Source: Alphaproteobacteria bacterium
Lineage (GTDB): Bacteria > Pseudomonadota > Alphaproteobacteria > UBA6615
NCBI GenBank assembly: GCA_013003285.1
Contig: JABDJY010000309.1
Location: 1-12,236 of the forward strand
Reading direction: 5' to 3'
Length of the DNA stretch: 12,236 bases
Both the position numbers and the translations under genes were made by a program. Numbering within the stretch: position 1 is the first letter of the stretch; every line of letters begins with the position of its first letter. The notes below the pieces were generated by a model. The model worked only from the letters and a program-made list of their open reading frames with translations. It was not told where the DNA came from and ran no database searches. Of the stretch, positions 1-5,691 are shown piece by piece.

Positions 1-2
1 GT

Positions 3-110
3 ATTCGGAAAGGCTGGGCCGAACCCTGGTTCGAGAACCCCATCAAACCCGATTGGTTGGTTTGTAAATTGACCGATTCCGGCCGGCGGGTGATCGAAAA
101 CAGGGGCTGA
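3..110 (+). CDS. C-terminal tail of an unidentified protein (5' end outside window)
   Basis: An open frame runs in from the left edge and stops at TGA 108-110, giving about 35 residues that end in LTDSGRRVIENRG. Its composition is GC-rich, like the core genes on the right and unlike the AT-rich DNA that follows. The ending resembles the LTxxGR-type tails of winged-helix or small conserved bacterial proteins, but this is too short to assign a family. It could also be a chance open frame. What is seen is only the uninterrupted frame and its composition; that it is a gene end is inference. Confidence 0.35.
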   Translation: MRKGWAEPWFENPIKPDWLVCKLTDSGRRVIENRG

Positions 111-579
111 TCTCCGCTTCAGGAGAATCTTCGATGAAATAAGGGTACTCTCAGACCATTATTATTCGACTATACTCAAAGTTCTGCCGCTATATTAAAG
201 TACTTATATTATTAATTTCCCAGAAATAGTGTAGGTTTTCGTGTTTTCGTAATATTTCTACTATCATTCGCGTATAAATTGATCGCACGCCCCTTCTATT
301 ATAATGTAATAGAGGACGATTAATCTTACCCGTTTATGTTTTGTGCGTAAATCCTTTCAAACGCTGCGTTTAACTCGATTGGATAGTGATTCATGAATTA
401 TTTGGTATGTTTATTGATCTCCGTTACTTGGTTTAATATTGATTAATTGATGGGTACGGTGCGTGAGGGATTATTTAGCCCGTTTTACCTGAATACAAAT
501 CAATCAGGCACTCTCGAATTCAGGCATCCAATTTATTTCGAAAGTACCAAGTGCTACTCTATAACAGCTATGTAATAAA
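111..579. other. AT-rich intergenic stretch without a credible gene
   Basis: This 469-base stretch is strongly AT-rich with stops in all frames, and I see no gene in it. It contains a perfect 7-base inverted repeat (295-301 with 307-313) and a 5-base one (CCTGA 488-492 with TCAGG 504-508). A weak sigma70-like pair, TTGATC 414-419 and TATTGA 437-442 with 17 bases between, could drive the receiver gene at 580, but in DNA this AT-rich such matches are expected by chance. The drop in GC relative to 1-110 may mark an edge of acquired DNA. Confidence 0.5.
293..315. repeat. Short inverted repeat, possible operator or weak hairpin
   Basis: TCTATTA at 295-301 is the exact reverse complement of TAATAGA at 307-313 with a 5-base spacer, and C293 pairs with G315 beyond one wobble position. 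The arms are almost all A-T, so an RNA hairpin would be weak; a protein-binding palindrome is equally possible. No gene lies close enough to assign a role. Confidence 0.25.
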
Positions 580-933
580 TTGCGTATTCTCATAGTAGAC
601 AACAATACAATCATGCTACGTCTCATCCTTAGTTTGCTTAATGTTTTTGGCTACACGAATATTGATGAAGCGAAAAGCGGAAGCGCCGCTATGGAATGTT
701 TGCGTGAAAACAAAAACAACTCGATTATTTCAGACCGGAATATGCAGCCGATGTCAGGCCTTGAACTATTAAGGCAAGCGCGCACTGAAGAAGAGTTAAG
801 GGAAGTCAGACTTAAAGTGAAAGTCCAGAACGTCATCGCAGCGAAGCAAGCCGGCGTGAACAATCACATAGTCAAACCATTTAAAGCCGAAACTTTGAGG
901 GCAAAAGTCAACGCCGTTAGGGATGATTCATAG
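580..933 (+). CDS. Degenerate CheY-like receiver-domain protein
   Basis: This is a stand-alone response-regulator receiver domain of 117 residues with no output domain. Recognisable landmarks are strand 1 with acidic D7 (RILIVDNN), the likely phospho-acceptor D52 in IISDRNM, the MSGLELLR helix after it, and the switch lysine K99 in VKPF. Several features are off. The usual second acidic residue is N8. The proline of the normal D-x-x-M-P motif is Q56. Most importantly, strand 4 with its conserved Thr/Ser is missing: the chain goes from ELREVRL straight to KVKVQNVIAAKQAGVNN, and D52 to K99 is 47 residues compared with 52 in E. coli CheY (D57 to K109). The reading frame is intact, so this looks like a small in-frame deletion. 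It may be a decaying remnant of a chemotaxis-type CheY or a phosphorylation-independent receiver. It stands alone in AT-rich DNA with no kinase nearby. Family assignment is firm; activity is doubtful. Confidence 0.75.
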   Translation: MRILIVDNNTIMLRLILSLLNVFGYTNIDEAKSGSAAMECLRENKNNSIISDRNMQPMSGLELLRQARTEEELREVRLKVKVQNVIAAKQAGVNNHIVKPFKAETLRAKVNAVRDDS

Positions 934-1051
934 CAACTGACAATACGCGACTGAAATTCACATCGTGATGACATCAAGCTTTACGGTTTGGTACACGTTT
1001 TAAGGCCCAAGCGGTATTGATTAAACTTAATAACTCTGATCTGCATCGCCG

Positions 1052-2053
1052 TCACCATGTCATGACACCACCATAGCGGTTTCCTGTTTCACCATTTTCC
1101 TTAAACATTAACACCCACTCGTCAGCGTCCAGATAACGTTGTGCAAGAAATCGATAGAGATCGCGGATAGCTTTGGCTTCGTCAATTTCTGGCGAATTTT
1201 CAGGGTCTAGATCTTTCCACCAGTCAATAATATCGCTCCAAGCTTCAATACGAACATGTAAATCGTCGCGCACATCACGAACATTGCTGCATCGAACGTC
1301 GAGCTGTCTAAGGGTCGCCAAAATCGCGTCGGTTTGAGTTTCGACTTTTTCTAGGCTCGACCGAAAACAGGCAACAGGCTTTTTTATAAGGCGTAATACG
1401 GAATCTAATTCGTCAATGATTTTGTTTTGTTGAACGTACCTTTTACGCAGCGACCCCAGCTTGAGTTGAAGATCCTCAATTTGTTTAAAACGCTCGCTTA
1501 ACTCTTCAATATAAGAGAGTTCGACTGCAAAATTTTCGATCATGGTCACCACTTCGTCCGAGTCCTCGAGACCCAAATGCTCGGCTGCCTTGTTAAAGGC
1601 TTCGGTGGTTCTTTCTATCGTCGCTGGATCTTCGAAAAACCGATGTAGTTCCGCAGGATCGGAAGTCCGCAACTCGCGGCCCGAAACCCATGTAATAAGT
1701 TGCATTTTTAATTTTTGCTGGGCGGTTCTAAGATGCTTCGCTTCAGCTTTCCATGATGCTTTCCCGTTACGTATTTCTGCCGGCACCTCGTCACCGAGCT
1801 TTAGTACAGTGACATACTTCAGGCTCTTGCCGATAGTCTGCAACATTACCCACAATGAACTATCCTCTTTGAGGGCCAGTTCTCGGATTATCCCGTCGAG
1901 CGGCAACGACACTTCCTGCTCACCCAGATTGGAGCAAAAAATGGGCTTCTCATCTGGCGGCGAAGACAAGCGAAAATAGCCGTCTCCGAAGGCCTTGAAA
2001 AATCCATGTTCTATTTCGACGATCACAGGACTCGATGCTCCGTCGTCGTTCAT
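1052..2053 (-). CDS. Coiled-coil protein of unknown function
   Basis: I do not recognise this 333-residue protein. Its N-terminal 120 residues look globular and mixed alpha/beta (VEIEHGFFKAF, then GYFRLSS). From about residue 168 to 252 it is a run of heptad-like charged helices (SYIEELSERFKQIEDLQLKLG and following), predicted here by eye as coiled coil. The C-terminal 80 residues are acidic and rich in aromatics (WSDIIDWWKDLDPE, DADEWVLMFK). There is no signal peptide, no membrane segment, and no Walker or nuclease motif. The frame is open back to a TTG at 2107, but the best ribosome site, GAAAGG, lies just before a double ATG; the second ATG (2051-2053) has the better 6-base spacing. The next ATG at 2056 is nearly as good. 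It faces the receiver gene tail to tail. The cytoplasmic location is inferred from the lack of targeting signals. Confidence 0.8.
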   Translation of the reverse strand: MNDDGASSPVIVEIEHGFFKAFGDGYFRLSSPPDEKPIFCSNLGEQEVSLPLDGIIRELALKEDSSLWVMLQTIGKSLKYVTVLKLGDEVPAEIRNGKASWKAEAKHLRTAQQKLKMQLITWVSGRELRTSDPAELHRFFEDPATIERTTEAFNKAAEHLGLEDSDEVVTMIENFAVELSYIEELSERFKQIEDLQLKLGSLRKRYVQQNKIIDELDSVLRLIKKPVACFRSSLEKVETQTDAILATLRQLDVRCSNVRDVRDDLHVRIEAWSDIIDWWKDLDPENSPEIDEAKAIRDLYRFLAQRYLDADEWVLMFKENGETGNRYGGVMTW

Positions 2054-2170
2054 CATTCGCCTTTCTTGTAAATAAATGAGGCTATAATCGATCAAATTTA
2101 TTAACAAAATCTCGTATGGGTGCCTCGCATACTGCGTCGGTTGTTTAGTTTTCTATGTATCTTGGTTAAT

Positions 2171-2198
2171 TGGTCGGGACGGAAGGATTCGAACCTAC
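2171..2198. repeat. Copy of the tRNA-Pro 3' end, putative distal attachment site
   Basis: This segment matches the 3' end of the tRNA-Pro gene at 4410-4437 in 26 of 28 positions and in the same orientation. It covers the CCA end, the 3' acceptor strand and the T arm. The two differences (A2183 for C4422, A2197 for G4436) sit opposite each other in the T stem and would turn a C-G pair into a T-T mismatch, so this copy has drifted. The rest of the tRNA is not recognisable next to it. A truncated 3' copy of a tRNA in direct orientation is the classic footprint of a tRNA-targeting integrase. A decayed tandem tRNA is the alternative. Confidence 0.7.
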
Positions 2199-2338
2199 CT
2201 CAGGACTGTGAACCAACCAGAAAGCGGCAAGGAACTGAGGATTAAATTCGCAATAAAATCATAAAACGCGACAGTTTCACCCTCTATCTTAGGATATCAG
2301 CCATTTTATGGAACCTAACTTATTTGCTATTTATTAAA

Positions 2339-2357
2339 AGCCCTCGCGACGGGGGCT
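2339..2357 (-). terminator. Orphan GC-rich hairpin, terminator-like on the minus strand
   Basis: AGCCCTCG (2339-2346) pairs with CGGGGGCT (2350-2357), with one mismatch or wobble and a 3-base loop. On the minus strand the stem is followed by TTTTAATAA, as in an intrinsic terminator; on the plus strand no T run follows directly. No minus-strand gene lies immediately upstream (to the right), so it may be a leftover from a lost gene or may end a short untranslated RNA. Confidence 0.35.
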
Positions 2358-2503
2358 GCGGCAATTTTGTATTCTTTTTTTGCGGTCAGCAGTGTTGGAA
2401 AAGAATTTTATGTTTTGGGAATATTATTAGAGAATTTTATACCAGATATCGGGTCATATTTGGACGTTAGGACGGCCGTCCAAACCGAATTTGGGAGAAA
2501 TTG

Positions 2504-4021
2504 ATGGAAGCTACCGAAATGTACGTTTTGGTCGCGGTTGTAATCTTTGTTTGTGTTCTGATGATCAAGTTTCTATTACGCCCGAAGCCGGATGAATTGT
2601 TTCCAAATATTGACCAGAAAATTATGCCAATTTGGGCAACTTTGGGGCCGTTTGATACCGGCTTTGATTCGGCCTCTGCCATGCGTGGAGCATATTTGGC
2701 CGTTATGGGCCCAACTGAAGCAAAAAAAATGGGCGCTGTTATTGAGCAACACGAGACTGATTATGATGACAATTCTAAAGAATGGGAAGAAACACGACGC
2801 AAAGCATTGGAAGTTGCAGACTCCGGAACTCTTAACCTAGCAGAAGCAATCACGACTAGCGGCAGCTCAATTAAAGGTCTGATAGTGGGTGGCGAGCGTT
2901 GGTCGGAATATCCGGCGCATCAGGCACAAGTTAAAAGCTTGATTAGCACGATATTTGGTACTGGAGAGGCTTTTGATGAGAATTCAAAACAGGATAACGG
3001 AATTATAACACCATCTATTGGTATGGCGCTTATCAATGACCATTCAACCGAAGCGCTGGATCTCTTCAAATTTCTTTGCGGAGTATATCGACTTAATATG
3101 AACAAAGAGCCGAATGGAAAAGCAATTGATATGACTTGTTTGGCATTCCTTGCGATGCGCAACGAACAGCCTGATTCCAAGCTTTTAGATACATTCGACA
3201 ATCTAATAGGTTCGTATTCTAAATCATTATCTGACAAAGATTATGTCGCTCCCGAAGAAAACGCTGATGATATAGAAGCATTAAACGAAGGTGATCGTAA
3301 TTATGTCGGCGAGAGAATGATTGCTAATCCAGTTCGTCAGCAAGAGGAGTTGTGCTGGAGTGAGCGGCCCGGTGCATATGAGCAGCATTTGAAACGAAAG
3401 TATAATAACCCGCTATTCCCCATCGATGAGAGGATCATTACGCAAACGCAAATTGATGAGGCTTTTCAAAAGGACAAACAGGACAGAGACGCTCTCCAAG
3501 CGGATATTGAAAATATTCTCGACGCTGTTCAACGATTGTCCAAAGAGGCCCAAACCAGAAATTTGGCGGATTTGCGAAAAACTCTAGACGACTTGCTAGT
3601 GAGATCTATCGAAATTGGGGCAAAGCAAATTCTTCCTATAGAGTTAGATAAACTTCGCGCGAGGTTGATCGACAAGCTGCGCAAAGCATTTGAAAGCGAT
3701 CCAGAAGCGTTGGAAAAGATAAATACTGCAGAAAAATATCATCAATCGTATTGGGCAAGGTTTGTTGCCCAATATAAACAGACAGACAATCCAATCAGGC
3801 TTGAAGAATTTGTTCCGGCGCTACTAGAAGAAGAGCCAGGCGCAATAGAGGTTTTTGGCAAAGTGGTCAGCTATGATGTATCGAAGCAAATTTTCCAATT
3901 CGCGTGCGATCTGCTTGCCCAAAATGAGAACGTGAGGATAACGGTACCGGGTATTAATCGTAAATTGGACGCATTAGAAAAAGGAATGCTTGCATCACGA
4001 ACAGCCGAACAAGAGAAGTAA
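2504..4021 (+). CDS. Membrane-anchored protein of unknown function (islet cargo)
   Basis: I do not recognise this 505-residue protein. Residues 7-26 form one hydrophobic segment (YVLVAVVIFVCVLM and on) followed by KFLLRPK, so it is probably anchored in the inner membrane with a short outside N-terminus and a cytoplasmic body. Residues 50-240 look globular and helical. Residues about 315-400 are charged and helical with coiled-coil character (DEAFQKDKQDRDALQADIEN, RKTLDDLLVRSIE). Residues 405-505 form another helical block. I see no Walker, nuclease, protease, TIR or HTH motif. The start is ATG 2504, preceded by GGGAG at a 6-base spacing; a TTG at 2501 has no better support. It is the only long gene between the two tRNA-Pro repeats and its codon use is AT-richer than the core operon, which suggests horizontal transfer. 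A defence or phage-related role is possible but rests only on the location. Confidence 0.85.
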   Translation: MEATEMYVLVAVVIFVCVLMIKFLLRPKPDELFPNIDQKIMPIWATLGPFDTGFDSASAMRGAYLAVMGPTEAKKMGAVIEQHETDYDDNSKEWEETRRKALEVADSGTLNLAEAITTSGSSIKGLIVGGERWSEYPAHQAQVKSLISTIFGTGEAFDENSKQDNGIITPSIGMALINDHSTEALDLFKFLCGVYRLNMNKEPNGKAIDMTCLAFLAMRNEQPDSKLLDTFDNLIGSYSKSLSDKDYVAPEENADDIEALNEGDRNYVGERMIANPVRQQEELCWSERPGAYEQHLKRKYNNPLFPIDERIITQTQIDEAFQKDKQDRDALQADIENILDAVQRLSKEAQTRNLADLRKTLDDLLVRSIEIGAKQILPIELDKLRARLIDKLRKAFESDPEALEKINTAEKYHQSYWARFVAQYKQTDNPIRLEEFVPALLEEEPGAIEVFGKVVSYDVSKQIFQFACDLLAQNENVRITVPGINRKLDALEKGMLASRTAEQEK

Positions 4022-4409
4022 AGTTTTGGCTACTGAGGTGGTACCGCTTACTGGAGCGACAAAAAATTACGGCCGAATACCCTCAAATACAGTCATGGAT
4101 CCTGTGATGGTCGAAATTGGGATTAATCCCGGCGGAGATCGGTGTATTTGGTCACGGTAATTTTGACCCAATGTATGGACCCTCGGCAAGAAAACTCGAT
4201 TGAGATATTCAGACGGCACGACGAGAATTGTAGCGACTATAAAGTCTCAACGGGCTCATATCCGCACTCGGGCGTTGCTATTGAACAGCCGATCGCTGGG
4301 TTATACGCACCATTTAGGATGCAGTGAGTACATGGACTACTGCCGTGCGTTATAACCACACTGAACTAATAAAGGATCAGGCCAATCTAACCTAACCTCT
4401 TGTAATTAT
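4022..4409. other. Non-coding or decayed stretch between the cargo gene and tRNA-Pro
   Basis: These 388 bases hold only short open frames: 21 codons from ATG 4095 and 61 codons from ATG 4142-4327. Neither has a clear ribosome site or a protein I can recognise. An integrase gene would normally lie here, next to the tRNA, and none is present. The sequence may be the eroded remains of one, but nothing in the reading frames shows that. Confidence 0.4.
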
Positions 4410-4437
4410 TGGTCGGGACGGCAGGATTCGAACCTGC
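4410..4437. repeat. tRNA-Pro 3' end, putative proximal attachment site
   Basis: This is the intact partner of the repeat at 2171-2198, lying inside the tRNA-Pro gene. It spans the CCA end, 3' acceptor strand and T arm. Site-specific recombinases commonly use this part of tRNA genes so that the gene is restored after insertion. The exact crossover point cannot be read from the sequence; the longest identical run is the 13 bases 4423-4435, and the outer 12 bases 4410-4421 also match. Confidence 0.65.
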
Positions 4438-4486
4438 GACCCCCACACCCCCAGTGTGATGCGCTACCAGACTGCGCTACGTCCCG
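4410..4486 (-). tRNA. tRNA-Pro (anticodon GGG), CCA encoded
   Basis: The 77-base cloverleaf reads on the minus strand from C4486 to A4410. The acceptor CGGGACG pairs with CGTCCCG before discriminator A and an encoded CCA. The D arm contains GCGC...TGGTAGCGC. The anticodon stem TCACA/TGTGG encloses loop CTGGGGG, giving anticodon GGG, which reads CCC and CCU proline codons. The T arm is GCAGG-TTCGAAT-CCTGC. The gene has a good promoter just upstream. Its 3' end is duplicated at 2171-2198, marking it as an integration target. Confidence 0.96.
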
Positions 4487-4497
4487 ACCGTGGCCGG

Positions 4498-4527
4498 ACT
4501 ATAGCCCGGCCATTGGGCCGGCGGCAA
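4498..4527 (-). promoter_or_regulatory. sigma70-type promoter of tRNA-Pro
   Basis: On the minus strand TTGCCG (4527-4522) is followed after 18 bases by TATAGT (4503-4498), a 5-of-6 match to the -10 consensus. This predicts transcription starting around 4491, a few bases before the mature tRNA 5' end at 4486, which is the usual spacing for a tRNA gene. Confidence 0.6.
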
Positions 4528-4560
4528 CGCTCTGCAACGCAATTGTGCTTCTCAAATAAA

Positions 4561-4600
4561 GAAAGGGCCGCCCCTGTTCGATACAGTGGGCAGCCCTTTC
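4561..4600 (-). terminator. Strong hairpin, probable intrinsic terminator
   Basis: GAAAGGGCCGCCC (4561-4573) pairs with GGGCAGCCCTTTC (4588-4600) with a single mismatch, and the loop itself can pair CTGT with ACAG. Read on the minus strand the stem is followed by a T-rich run (TTTCTTTATTT). It lies about 155 bases after the merR stop but only about 25 bases after the short frame ending at 4623, so it may have belonged to a gene now lost and may today end the ihfA-merR transcript ahead of the tRNA promoter. Confidence 0.6.
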
Positions 4601-4622
4601 AAAACAATCTGAAAGCCAGCTG

Positions 4623-4664
4623 TTAAGCAGCCTTAACATTGTCCAGGAAGCCAGAGATCGCGGT
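4623..4664 (-). pseudogene. Possible C-terminal remnant of a lost gene
   Basis: The minus-strand frame just before the strong hairpin reads TAISGFLDNVKAA and then TAA. It is preceded in frame by a stop at 4665-4667, so only 13 residues remain. A GC-rich, protein-like ending directly followed by a terminator suggests the tail of a gene whose body was deleted. With so few residues the parent cannot be named and chance is a real alternative. Confidence 0.25.
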
Positions 4665-4756
4665 CTAATGAAGCTGGACCCCTCGGTGGGACGGTTCAGT
4701 ACCTCGAGTCCGATCGGCGGATTGAACGGCGTTGAAATATCAGAGTTGGGTAAGCG

Positions 4757-5200
4757 CTACTTCAGCGCACCATCGATCATGCTCTTGAGCTGTTCGAGTT
4801 CGTCGAGCAAGCCCTGCAACTCTTGGCGTTGCGCGGATGTGAGCTTGGCCCCCTCGCCAGATGAACCCGGCGCCGGGGCTTTCTTCCCGCCGGCTGCCTT
4901 CGCAACACCCCCTTGCTTGGGCTTCAACAACCCGTCGCGCAGAAGTTTTTGCACGCCCTTGATCGTATAACCATCATCGTAGAGCAGATTGCGGATATTC
5001 TGCAGCAAGGCGACATCGTCGGGCCGATAGTAACGGCGGCCACCACCGCGCTTTAGCGGACGAACCTGGCTGAATTTAGATTCCCAGAAACGCAACACAT
5101 GCTGCGGCACATCGAGCACTGTCGCGACTTCGCTGATGGTGCGAAAGGCTTGCGCTGATTTGTCGCCCGTGCGTCTTGGGGCGCTTGCTGGTTCCGCCAT
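4757..5200 (-). CDS. MerR-family transcriptional regulator
   Basis: The 147-residue protein has a MerR-type winged helix at about residues 19-86: FRTISEVATVLDVPQHVLRFWE is the helix-turn-helix and GGGRRYYRPDDVALLQNIRNLL is the wing and next helix, followed by the IKGVQKLL helix. A low-complexity Lys/Ala/Gly/Pro linker (about 93-117) leads to a leucine-rich C-terminal helix that probably dimerises. There is no cysteine-based metal site and no fused effector domain, so the signal is unknown. In many alphaproteobacteria a MerR-like gene of this kind directly follows ihfA, as here, where 8 bases separate them. ATG 5200 has GAGG five bases upstream. Co-transcription with ihfA is likely; the targets are not known from sequence. 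Confidence 0.9.
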   Translation of the reverse strand: MAEPASAPRRTGDKSAQAFRTISEVATVLDVPQHVLRFWESKFSQVRPLKRGGGRRYYRPDDVALLQNIRNLLYDDGYTIKGVQKLLRDGLLKPKQGGVAKAAGGKKAPAPGSSGEGAKLTSAQRQELQGLLDELEQLKSMIDGALK

Positions 5201-5208
5201 GACCGCCT

Positions 5209-5571
5209 CTACGGCGTGCTGTCAGGGGCCGTGCTCTGGGGTTGCGCCGTATCTTCGACGTCCCCGCCGGCTCCCTCAATTAATGTATCGTTGATACTCT
5301 TCTTCAATACGTGGCTGGGCCGGAATACCAGAACCCGTCGCGGCAATATGGGAACTTCATCACCTGTTTTCGGGTTGCGACCCATTCGCTGGCCCTTATT
5401 GCGTACGGAGAAACTGCCGAACGACGACAATTTAACCATTTCGCCGCGGACCAGGGCGTCGGAAACTTCGGCGAGGACAGATTCTACCAGATCGGCGGAT
5501 TCATTTCGCGATAGCCCAACCTCTTGGTACACCGCTTCGGTCAATTGAGCCCGAGTGATCGTATCCGCCAC
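5209..5571 (-). CDS. ihfA: Integration host factor subunit alpha
   Basis: IHF-alpha pairs with IHF-beta to bind and sharply bend DNA, acting in transcription, replication initiation and site-specific recombination. The 120-residue chain has the full HU/IHF fold: an N-terminal helical dimer region (TRAQLTEAVYQEVGLSRNES), the FGSFSVRNKGQRMGRNPKTG segment, and the DNA-intercalating proline in GRNPKTG (about residues 64-70). The RVLVFRPSHVLK stretch is typical of the alphaproteobacterial alpha subunit. A tail of about 20 acidic and polar residues (VEDTAQPQSTAPDSTP) extends beyond the core. Translation starts at GTG 5571 with GAGAGG a few bases upstream, and a good promoter lies at 5598-5626. merR follows after 8 bases. 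Confidence 0.95.
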   Translation of the reverse strand: MADTITRAQLTEAVYQEVGLSRNESADLVESVLAEVSDALVRGEMVKLSSFGSFSVRNKGQRMGRNPKTGDEVPILPRRVLVFRPSHVLKKSINDTLIEGAGGDVEDTAQPQSTAPDSTP

Positions 5572-5597
5572 AGCACCTCTCCCCCATAATTGGAGAA

Positions 5598-5626
5598 ACG
5601 GTAACGTGTCACGATAAATGCGTCAA
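5598..5626 (-). promoter_or_regulatory. Predicted promoter of ihfA-merR
   Basis: On the minus strand TTGACG (5626-5621) is separated by exactly 17 bases from TACCGT (5603-5598). The -35 box is 5 of 6 and the -10 box is 3 of 6, a pattern common in alphaproteobacterial housekeeping promoters. The start would fall near 5591, leaving a leader of about 20 bases before the GTG of ihfA. This would let ihfA be expressed separately from the fabH operon upstream. Confidence 0.5.
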
Positions 5627-5663
5627 TATCAAAGGATTGGAAGGTGAATTTAATCTAAGTTAC

Positions 5664-5690
5664 AGGCTCTTTAAGCCTAGATTTTAGGCT
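5664..5690 (-). terminator. Alternative hairpins after fabH, possible terminator or attenuator
   Basis: Directly after the fabH stop three short segments alternate: TAGGCT (5685-5690), AGCCTA (5674-5679) and AGGCT (5664-5668). The middle one can pair with either neighbour, with loops of five bases. No U run follows, so efficient intrinsic termination is doubtful. The structure may slow or end transcription from the fabH side before the ihfA promoter. Confidence 0.3.
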
Positions 5691-5691
5691 G

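Larger units (their letters stand above)
2054..2503. other. Intergenic stretch with a tRNA-Pro fragment and an orphan hairpin
   Basis: These 450 bases separate two divergent genes of unknown function. They hold the upstream region of the coiled-coil gene, the tRNA-Pro 3' fragment at 2171-2198, a GC-rich hairpin at 2339-2357, a run of seven T around 2375-2381, and AT-rich sequence leading to the ribosome site GGGAG (2493-2497) of the 505-residue gene. I see no coding region here. Confidence 0.5.
2199..4409. mobile_element. Putative small tRNA-Pro-targeted genomic islet lacking an integrase
   Basis: The segment between the two direct copies of the tRNA-Pro 3' end is about 2.2 kb, AT-richer than the flanking core operon, and carries one long gene of unknown function. 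It sits on the 3' side of the tRNA, as expected for site-specific integration that restores the tRNA end. No tyrosine recombinase, excisionase or origin is visible, so it would be either a decayed remnant, an element mobilised by an integrase elsewhere, or one member of a tandem array. The AT-rich unfamiliar DNA continues left of 2171, which supports the tandem-array idea. This is inference from repeat geometry and composition. Confidence 0.5.

Noticed and set aside
28..39. GGTTCGAGAACC, looking like a tRNA T-loop near the left edge
   Set aside because: It is a simple self-complementary 12-mer inside an open frame; the flanking bases cannot form a T stem or acceptor.
2054..2107. Upstream TTG extension of the coiled-coil gene adding 18 residues
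   Set aside because: The TTG has no ribosome site, whereas GAAAGG directly precedes the ATG pair at 2051-2056.
2199..2222. Faint similarity of the bases after the tRNA fragment to the anticodon and D arms of tRNA-Pro
   Set aside because: Alignment needs gaps and matches are scattered; no cloverleaf can be drawn, so it is not called a tRNA pseudogene.
4142..4327. 61-codon open frame from ATG between the cargo gene and tRNA-Pro
   Set aside because: No ribosome site, no recognisable motif, Cys- and His-rich irregular composition, and it lies in a stretch with no other coding signal. A decayed gene is possible but not supported.
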